Made by a program: the position numbers and the translations under genes
The notes under the pieces: model-generated
What the model saw: the letters and a program-made list of their open reading frames with translations, nothing else
What the model was told of the DNA's origin: nothing
The model's database searches: none
Shown here: piece by piece, positions 1-6,400 of the stretch
Position numbering within the stretch: the stretch's first letter is position 1
How the letters are laid out: the number at the start of each line of letters is the position of its first letter
Source: CAZXVU01 sp964644465
GTDB lineage: Bacteria > Chlamydiota > Chlamydiia > Chlamydiales > SM23-39
NCBI GenBank assembly: GCA_964644465.1
Contig: CAZXVU010000085.1
Span: 1 to 9,003, forward strand
DNA length: 9,003 nucleotides
Direction: 5' to 3'

Positions 1-24
1 AATCCTGATATTTTTATAGGAATT

Positions 25-729
25 TTATTGTTCGAAGATGAGGGATTTGTCGCGATCGGTGAGTGTGCGGAATTCGCCAAGAGGAAGCGGTCCAAGCACA
101 AGAGAGCCGATGCGGATGCGGTTCAATTCAGTGATTTTTAAACCCGCGCGCTCAGCAATGATTCTCACTTCGTGCTTCTTCCCTTCTTTCACACAGATCC
201 GGAAAGTCCCGCGGCGTATTTTTGCCACAGAAACAGGACGAACCCATTTATCATCGACGCGGGCGCCTTCCATGAGAGTTTGAAGATGCTCGAGGTCGAT
301 CTCTTGAAAGGTTTTGACAATGTATTCTTTGATGACGTTGGAAGAAGGATGAATCACTTTATTGGCAAAATGTCCGTCATTAGTGACCAGGAGTAGGCCA
401 GTTGTCTCTTTATCGAGGCGTCCTACGGTGAATAGGCGCTCAGGGACTTCGGGGAAAAGATCGAGGACGATTTTCTTTTTGCCGGGACGGATGTTGGTGC
501 AGATAAACCCGTCGGGCTTATTGAGCATATAGTAAATTTTTTTCTGTTCGCCAGAAACTTGCTCCCCATCGACCGAAATCCGGTCCATTTCCCAATTCAC
601 TAAGGTTTGGGGGACTTTGGTGGTTTCGCCATTGACCTGGACGCGCCCTGCAAATATCAATTCCTCGCTCGCGCGGCGGGATGCAATGCCGGCTGCAGCA
701 AGGGCTTTGCTCAATCTTTTCTTTTCCAT
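25..729 (-). CDS. RsuA/RluB-family rRNA pseudouridine synthase
   Basis: This enzyme isomerises a specific uridine to pseudouridine in ribosomal RNA. Counting from the ATG at 729, the protein is 234 residues. An S4 RNA-binding domain occupies roughly residues 2-55 (RLSKALAAAGIASRR, then GRVQVNG). The catalytic domain follows, with YYMLNKPDG and the signature GRLDKETTGLLL, whose Asp106 is the expected nucleophile. The late EGKKHEVR stretch matches the family's C-terminal RNA-contact motif. Start choice: the ATG at 729 aligns with the usual family N-terminus but has no Shine-Dalgarno. An in-frame TTG at 750 adds seven residues and has GGAGG at 763-767, 12 nt away, which is rather far. The gene is divergent from gpmA. 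It corresponds to C. trachomatis CT723 (yjbC). Whether it modifies 23S (RluB-like) or 16S (RsuA-like) rRNA cannot be settled here, so no symbol is given. Confidence 0.93.
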   Translation of the reverse strand: MEKKRLSKALAAAGIASRRASEELIFAGRVQVNGETTKVPQTLVNWEMDRISVDGEQVSGEQKKIYYMLNKPDGFICTNIRPGKKKIVLDLFPEVPERLFTVGRLDKETTGLLLVTNDGHFANKVIHPSSNVIKEYIVKTFQEIDLEHLQTLMEGARVDDKWVRPVSVAKIRRGTFRICVKEGKKHEVRIIAERAGLKITELNRIRIGSLVLGPLPLGEFRTLTDRDKSLIFEQ

Positions 730-740
730 AGGCTGAACAG

Positions 741-746
741 TATAAT
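741..746 (+). promoter_or_regulatory. Candidate -10 box for the gpmA-nifS-nifU operon
   Basis: A perfect TATAAT lies on the plus strand just inside or upstream of the 5' end of the divergent pseudouridine synthase gene. It would place a transcription start near 753, about 47 nt ahead of gpmA. No convincing -35 hexamer sits 16-18 bp upstream (the region is T-rich), so this is a candidate only. Confidence 0.4.
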
Positions 747-780
747 CCAATCGTCCGTTTTTCCTCCATGTGTTAATCTA

Positions 781-809
781 TTTATAAAAAGGAAACCCTA
801 TGGCCCCAA
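781..809 (-). promoter_or_regulatory. Candidate promoter for the rRNA pseudouridine synthase gene
   Basis: Read on the minus strand, TTGGGG (809-804), a 17-bp spacer and TATAAA (786-781) form a weak sigma-70-like promoter overlapping the gpmA start. Transcription would begin near 774, upstream of the GGAGG at 763-767. The -35 matches consensus at only three positions. Confidence 0.3.
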
Positions 810-1477
810 AACTGATCTTGATGCGTCATGGACAGTCGATCTGGAATAAAAAAAATCTTTTCACAGGATGGGTCGATATCCCTCTCAGCGAAGAGGGGAT
901 CCAGGAGTCGATCGAGGGTGGGAAAAAAATCAAAAATGTCCCTATCGATGTGATCTATACTTCCACCTTGGTCAGGGCGCAAATGACCGTTGTTTTGGCT
1001 TTGCTGCATCATTTTAGCGGCAAGGTGCCCATCTTCCAGCATCCTGGAGAGGGAAAGTTGGATGCTTGGGGCCAGATTTATAGCGAAGAGACGAAAAAAG
1101 GGATCATCCCTGTGTATATGGCTTGGCAGCTCAATGAAAGAATGTATGGGAAATTACAAGGTCTCAACAAGGCAGAGACAGCCAAAAAATATGGCGAACA
1201 GCAAGTTCATATTTGGCGCCGCAGCTTCGATGTCGCTCCCCCCGATGGAGAAAGTTTAGAAATGACCGCCGCGCGGACCCTTCCTTATTTCAGAAGCGAG
1301 ATCGTTCCTTGCTTAGAAAAAGGGAAAAACGTTTTTATCTCTGCGCATGGGAATTCTCTCCGCTCGATCATCATGGACTTGGATAAATTGACAAAAGATG
1401 AAGTGGTCGAATTGGAACTGCCCACAGGCGAGCCTTTGATCTACTCATATCAAAAAGGACTATGGAATAAAGAATGA
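800..1477 (+). CDS. gpmA: 2,3-bisphosphoglycerate-dependent phosphoglycerate mutase
   Basis: This glycolytic enzyme interconverts 3-phosphoglycerate and 2-phosphoglycerate through a phosphohistidine intermediate. The 225-residue product has LMRHGQSIWN near its start (Arg9, catalytic His10), STLVRA with Arg59, NERMYGKLQGLNKAETAKKYG with Glu113 as probable acid/base, WRRSFDVAPPDGES, and SAHGNSLR with the second catalytic His183. It is about 25 residues shorter than E. coli GpmA. The protein stops soon after LPTGEPLIYSY, so it lacks the C-terminal tail that covers the active site in the longer enzymes. A short form of about this size is, as I recall, usual in chlamydiae (CT722). Translation starts at an ATG with AAGGA six bases upstream. 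The gene is first in a three-gene operon, and its stop overlaps the next start as ATGA. Confidence 0.96.
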   Translation: MAPKLILMRHGQSIWNKKNLFTGWVDIPLSEEGIQESIEGGKKIKNVPIDVIYTSTLVRAQMTVVLALLHHFSGKVPIFQHPGEGKLDAWGQIYSEETKKGIIPVYMAWQLNERMYGKLQGLNKAETAKKYGEQQVHIWRRSFDVAPPDGESLEMTAARTLPYFRSEIVPCLEKGKNVFISAHGNSLRSIIMDLDKLTKDEVVELELPTGEPLIYSYQKGLWNKE

Positions 1478-2625
1478 TCTATCTCGATCATCATTCAGCT
1501 ACGCGCCCGTGCACAGCCGCTATTGAGCGGATGATGCCTTATCTCACAGAACATTGGGGAGCTTCCTTCGCGCCTCATCGAATGGGCCAGGAACTCATCG
1601 CCTCTTTAGATACCCGCTATCAAATGATCTATGATTTTCTCGGGGCCGACCTGAAAGATACATTCGTTTTTACCTCATCTGGAGCAGAAGCAGTCAATCA
1701 AGTGCTCTGGTCTGCTTTTTTAGAAATGTCCCGCAAAGAAGGGAAATGCCATTTCATCACTTCAAATATTGAAGATGCTCCTACAATGCAGATGTTCAAG
1801 CGGCTGGAAGAATTGGGATGCTATGTCAAAATTGCACCTGTGAACTCCCGAGGAGAAATCGATGTAGAAAAACTCGCTCAGCTCATCAATCCCCGCACGG
1901 CCCTGATTTCTGTGACGCAGGCTCATGGTTTGACCGGAGTGATCCAGCCGATTGAAGAGATCGCGCGCATTGCCAAAGAAAAAAATGTCCTGCTTCATAT
2001 CGACGCAAACTATGCGCTCGGGAAAATGTTTTTTTCTTTTGCAGGACTAGGCGTCGATTATTGCACGTTTTCAGGAGACCGGATCCATGCTTTGAAAAGT
2101 TCTGGCGGCCTTTTTGCAAAAAAAGGAGTTCCTCTTTCCCCGCTGATTTTAGGGGGGAGTGAACAGGGAGGCTTTCGAGGAGGGGCGTTTGATGTTCCTT
2201 CATTCATGGCTTTAAGCGCAGCAGTACAGCAATCGGCTCTCTATTTAGATGCGATGAGCCTTGAGACCGCCCGTTTGCGCGATCATTTTGAAAGCGAGCT
2301 TCAGCGCCTGATTCCAGAAGCGAAAATCCTTTTTAATGACTCATCAAGACTGCCAAATACATCGGCTATTGTTTTCCCCGGGGTCCATCAAGAAGCCCTT
2401 CTTTATCTTCTCAACCGGAAAGGCGTTTTTGCTGCCATTGGCGGTCCCTATTGCCAACATTTAAGCCGGATATTGATTGCATCTGGAGTTCCAGAGCAAG
2501 ACTCCGAGCGGGCGTTGAGTTTTGCCCTCAGCCGCATGACCACAGAGATAGAAGTGATCCGCGCCGCTGCCATCATCGCTGAAGCCGTGCATCAGCTCCA
2601 ATTGTCATCCAAGGATCTTTTCTAA
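1474..2625 (+). CDS. NifS/IscS-like aminotransferase-fold protein with altered PLP site
   Basis: Fold-type I cysteine desulfurases release sulfur from L-cysteine for Fe-S clusters. This 383-residue protein follows the family from end to end: MIYLDHHSAT, FTSSGAEAVNQ (about 66-76), GVIQPIEEI, LLHIDANYALGK with Asp177, GGLFAKKG, and a C-terminal ALSFALSRMTTEIEV. Several cofactor positions differ when aligned by eye. The SGHK motif carrying the PLP-binding lysine reads SGDR (Arg203). The His stacking on PLP (IEH) is Asp101. The VNNE segment reads AHGL, the Gln of DATQ is Tyr180, and the Thr of RSGT is Ala. The loop that normally holds the nucleophilic cysteine is shorter, with only Cys327 nearby. 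The reading frame is intact. This may be a non-catalytic or re-purposed paralogue. It corresponds by position to CT721 and overlaps its neighbours on both sides, suggesting translational coupling. Confidence 0.88.
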   Translation: MIYLDHHSATRPCTAAIERMMPYLTEHWGASFAPHRMGQELIASLDTRYQMIYDFLGADLKDTFVFTSSGAEAVNQVLWSAFLEMSRKEGKCHFITSNIEDAPTMQMFKRLEELGCYVKIAPVNSRGEIDVEKLAQLINPRTALISVTQAHGLTGVIQPIEEIARIAKEKNVLLHIDANYALGKMFFSFAGLGVDYCTFSGDRIHALKSSGGLFAKKGVPLSPLILGGSEQGGFRGGAFDVPSFMALSAAVQQSALYLDAMSLETARLRDHFESELQRLIPEAKILFNDSSRLPNTSAIVFPGVHQEALLYLLNRKGVFAAIGGPYCQHLSRILIASGVPEQDSERALSFALSRMTTEIEVIRAAAIIAEAVHQLQLSSKDLF

Positions 2626-3377
2626 TGGCTCTGCTACAACTGATTCAGCCTTTTTATTGGGAGCTTTTCAGCAAGAAGCTACGCGAAAAAATCGACCGTC
2701 TCCGCTATATCGGATTTTTTACGGAAAAAGAAGCCGAGGAAAAGAATATGCGCCGCGTCGTCGGCCGAGAGGGGAAAGTCTCTCTTTATTGGTTAGTCGA
2801 CGAATCGGACGGCATCATTGCCGATGCGAAATTCCAAGCCTTTGGCCCGATCGGTCTGATCGCTGTAGCAGAAGTCGCCAGCGAGTTAGTCCTTCGGAAA
2901 AACTATCATCAGGCATCCCGTATTACGGCCGATCTATTGGACCAGCATGTAAGGGACCGGAAAGAGATACCGGCCTTCCCCAAAGAATGCCATAGCTTCC
3001 TCAACCAGGTCCTCTCAGCGATCGATTCAGCGGCCCATCAGTGTCTAGATATTCCTTACACAGAGCAATACGAGACTACCCCCATCGAGGCCGATTTTGG
3101 GGAAATCCCAGGCGGGATACCTGGCTGGGAAGGGTTCGCCCATCAACAAAAAATTAAGATAATAGAAGAAGTGATCGATAAAGAAATTCGTCCCTATATC
3201 GAGCTGGATGCTGGGGGTGTTAAAGTCCTTGGCCTCAACGAGGGCCGAGAAGTCCTTATTTCTTATGAGGGGTCCTGTACCACGTGCCATTCATCGACAG
3301 GGTCCACTTTATCAGCGATTCAAAAAATTCTTAGAGCCCGGGTCCATCCGAGCCTTTTCGTCACCCCTCAACTCTAA
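2625..3377 (+). CDS. NifU-like protein: degenerate IscU-type domain plus Nfu domain
   Basis: NifU-type proteins assemble Fe-S clusters and pass them on. This 250-residue protein has two parts. Residues about 40-140 resemble the IscU/NifU N-terminal scaffold (SDGIIADAKFQAFGPIG, then FPKECHSFLNQVL). However, the first ligand cysteine is absent, the second (YGCGS in IscU) is Pro75, and only Cys122 lies near the third. Residues about 176-240 form a NifU C-terminal (Nfu) domain with VLISYEGSCTTC; Cys218 and Cys221 are the CxxC pair that can hold a cluster. The only other cysteine is Cys140. Translation starts at an ATG sharing one base with the stop of the NifS-like gene (TAATG). It corresponds to CT720. 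The Nfu half is probably functional as a cluster carrier; the IscU-like half is probably not a classical scaffold. Confidence 0.9.
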   Translation: MALLQLIQPFYWELFSKKLREKIDRLRYIGFFTEKEAEEKNMRRVVGREGKVSLYWLVDESDGIIADAKFQAFGPIGLIAVAEVASELVLRKNYHQASRITADLLDQHVRDRKEIPAFPKECHSFLNQVLSAIDSAAHQCLDIPYTEQYETTPIEADFGEIPGGIPGWEGFAHQQKIKIIEEVIDKEIRPYIELDAGGVKVLGLNEGREVLISYEGSCTTCHSSTGSTLSAIQKILRARVHPSLFVTPQL

Positions 3378-3475
3378 TTTTTAGTATATTTATATTAATT
3401 CATTAGCGTTTAAATCTATAATTAACTGTGATATAATATTTTCATTATTAATAAATATAATAAAAGAACGTAACT
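3378..3475. other. A/T-rich intergenic spacer ahead of the 1300-codon gene
   Basis: These 98 bases are about 86% A/T, far above the flanking coding DNA. They hold the promoter described separately and a perfect 10-bp palindrome TTATTAATAA at 3445-3454. No G/C-rich hairpin followed by a T-run is present, so no clear terminator for the upstream operon can be named. Confidence 0.7.
3409..3437 (+). promoter_or_regulatory. Predicted promoter of the 1300-codon gene
   Basis: TTTAAA (3409-3414), a 17-bp A/T-rich spacer and a perfect TATAAT (3432-3437) fit a housekeeping-sigma promoter. The start would be near 3444, leaving a leader of about 32 nt with a weak purine-rich AAAAGAA at 3462-3468 ahead of the ATG at 3476. 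This suggests the big gene is transcribed separately from the gpmA operon. Confidence 0.55.
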
Positions 3476-6400
3476 ATGACTTCATTAACTAATGTAAATG
3501 GTGTTGTTCCGGGATCAACAGGTGCAAATCCCTCAATTGCAGATACTCCCTCTCCAGAAACCTCTGTCAGTCTCCCCACCCCAGAATCGCAAGGATCGAG
3601 AACTTCCTCCCCCCGAACCCCTCTTAAAGATAAGGCTGTAACGCATCTTATAGTGGATACCTCGGAAGACGAACCATTAGCTGATGGAGTCCAAATAACA
3701 TCTCCTAGAGACCTAGACCCCCCACTTTTCCCTGACTATTTAGTTGAAGAAGTCCCCGATGAAGCCTTAACTCCCGAACAGAACCAAAATAAAACGATTT
3801 CTTATTGGAGATTGATTTATGGGGAAAGAGCTGTCAACCGAGTGATCACTACTGACGTCAATAATCATATTTGGGAGCCGATCGAACAGTCTCAACTGGA
3901 ACATCGTATCCAGTTAGTCGCAGCCCGCCAGCAAGAGTTAATACAGAACCAGCAAGAATTTGTTGGAATCATGAGAGAGACATTTGGCGATGCATTGATC
4001 GATGCGATCGTCCCTGCAGATATTCAAACAAAAATCATGAGCCGAAAATCTTTGCAAAAGCTTTTCGAGCTGGCTCAGACACGGTATTCGAACAAAGTCC
4101 TGATGGATCTACAAGATAAATTCATTGCAGCCTTAAAAAAAGAATTCGGCGATGAAATCATCGATGAGCTCATTCCTGATGAAAGACGGGCTACTTTATG
4201 GACCGAATCGACGAAAGCGATCGTCCTTTATCAGCTTCAGCAAAGGCGCGAGGAACAAACACAGTTTTTTGAATCAAACCGCCATCTCGTTCAGCCAAGA
4301 GCATTCGATCTGATTGCAGCTAACGTCCCTCCTGGCCATCTTTTAACCGATCGCCGAAGAGATGCTTTGATTGCACAAGTTTTTAATACTCACACCCGAT
4401 TTGAAGTGCAAGATCGGAGAATCGCGCGGCTAAATGCAGAATATGGAGCTGATGCAGTTCGAAAAGATCTTTGTGGTTTTCATACAGAGTATCTCATCAG
4501 TGACGAGATGTTCGAAGATGCGGAAAAACGGCTCAAATTGTCAAAAAGCGAACAGGAAATTGGAGCGGATACTTTAGACCGAGTGAGAACCTTCCTCCTG
4601 AAATCGAATCAGTTGCCTTTAGATGAGATCCAAAGAAGAGAATGTATTGTACAAGTTTGCATGAGTCCCGAAGGCTTTTTTAAAATGGCAGATGAAGGAT
4701 TGAGCGCAATGAGCACTCCAATGGTGAAAGCCGATCCGGTCCTTTGGAGCCGCTTGCAAGCAGCAGGCAGTTTGCCGATAGATGCTCGGATAGCCCTTCT
4801 CGGAGAAATTGTAGGGCAAATGGAAAGAGCCAAAGATTTTTGGTCGCAAGTGGACGAAACATGCAAGTCAGATCTGAATACCGAACAAGAAATTGAGACC
4901 GTCGTTAGAAAATATTTTTCTCTATATGCCAATGGAGTACTCGTTCCAGAAGCGGAAGTATTTGATAAAATCAAAAATGTTTTGGAAAGACAAAGACTGG
5001 GACTGCAGATCGGAAGCGACTGGGAACAGATTTTATCAATGGATTCCATGGAAGCGGCCCACCGAGGCTTGCCCAATAAACTGCTTCTCAAAAAAGCGAT
5101 CACCGCTCAAGTTGCTTTTGAAAGAGAACTGTCGCGATTGAAAAAAATCGATGGATATTATCGCTATCTCAATCAAAAAGTCGATTCAGAGATTCAGCTT
5201 TTAACGCTGTTTACAGCGATTCCTAAAGATCAAAGGGAAGATTTTATAGCCAAGCTCTCTAAAAAAGATCAAACAGTCATCAAAGAGCTCCAAAAAAAGG
5301 CAATTGGACTTGGCAAGCCCCTTTCTGAGATTGTTGAAAATAGTATTGAAAAGAGAAAAGATGTTGGACCGCAGATTTTGGATATCATTCAAGATCTAGA
5401 AAGATTTCCAAATACACCTTCCTACGCTGTCGATTTGAAATATCTCAATCCGAATAGCTCTGATATGAGAATGCTCTCTGTTTACACGCGATATTATATT
5501 GATCGAGATGTGGACGCAGTGACAGAATTTCGTCTACAGTTTTCTGAACCCTGCGAAGAACTTGAAAATCAAATAAAAGCCCTTAATCTACAAATTGGCG
5601 ATGGCAGTGAGCCAAATCATCAGGAATTAGTCGCTGAACGGGCCCGATTAAAAGCACTGCAGGCCCCTTTGATCCCATTTATCCATGAAATGCAGGAGTA
5701 CAGTCGGGAGCCTGACCCTATTTCTGAAGTCGGTTTGTATGCTCCATTGAAAGATTATCATATTATTCCTATTGGTGAACCTCTTCTCAAAGACAATAAA
5801 GGAAATCCTTTAGGGAAATGGATCATCGTTCGATTAGCTGAAGTGAGAGATCCTATTAAACGAGCTCAAATAACATCTCAGCAAGCTTCCGCCGCTCTAT
5901 TGAAGTTTCTGGAAGAAGCCAAACCTCTCGATCGAATGATGCCGAACGAATCTGTCTACTTGAAATACGAAGCGGGTGTTTTTTCCGTTGATCCTGATGG
6001 AGATATCGAGATCTGCTTTGAAGATTCGAGAGAAGTTTTCGATACACATGATAGCCGTGATTTATTGCAAAGATCGAGAAGGGAAGAAATATCTCCTGGA
6101 ATGTATAAGCGAAGAAATAAAGAAGAAATCCAACATTTTAAAGGGTTTAAAAATTGGAAGCGTGGCCTTCTCCATAAAGGCTGGTCCGACGACCGAGTAG
6201 CAACTGCGGGTCCAGATCGATTAGAAGCCATATTAACAATGCGCAGCATGGCCCAGCTGATTCTTTCAGGACGTTTAGCCGAGTTTCCACAGGCCGAATT
6301 CCAAAATATTGGAGAATATTTCGATGCGTTGATGCATAGCGAATTGTCTGTATTGCCAGGCAGTTATGCGGATGATCCTCTATTCTTGGAAGCCTGGGAT

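Noticed and set aside
518..769. 83-codon minus-strand frame with ATG next to the GGAGG at 763-767
   Set aside because: It overlaps the S4 domain of the pseudouridine synthase in another frame, and its ATG lies ahead of the GGAGG, so that sequence cannot serve it.
1474..2625. Possible frameshift or pseudogene explanation for the altered NifS active site
   Set aside because: Family similarity runs in one frame from the first to the last residue, including the C-terminal SRMTTE motif, with substitutions at single positions. Sequencing error or frame decay would not give this pattern.
3445..3454. Palindrome TTATTAATAA downstream of the predicted promoter, as an operator
   Set aside because: Short A/T palindromes are expected by chance in a spacer that is about 86% A/T, and no second copy or known operator match was seen.
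3378..3475. Insertion-sequence remnant or attachment site flanking the large gene
   Set aside because: No inverted terminal repeats, target duplications, transposase or integrase fragments or tRNA gene were visible on either side of the large gene.
4609..5103. 164-codon open frame on the minus strand inside the large gene
   Set aside because: It is fully antisense to a well-supported gene, its product is a Ser/Leu/Cys-rich mix without motifs, and no ribosome binding site or promoter stands out. It is a shadow of the sense codons.
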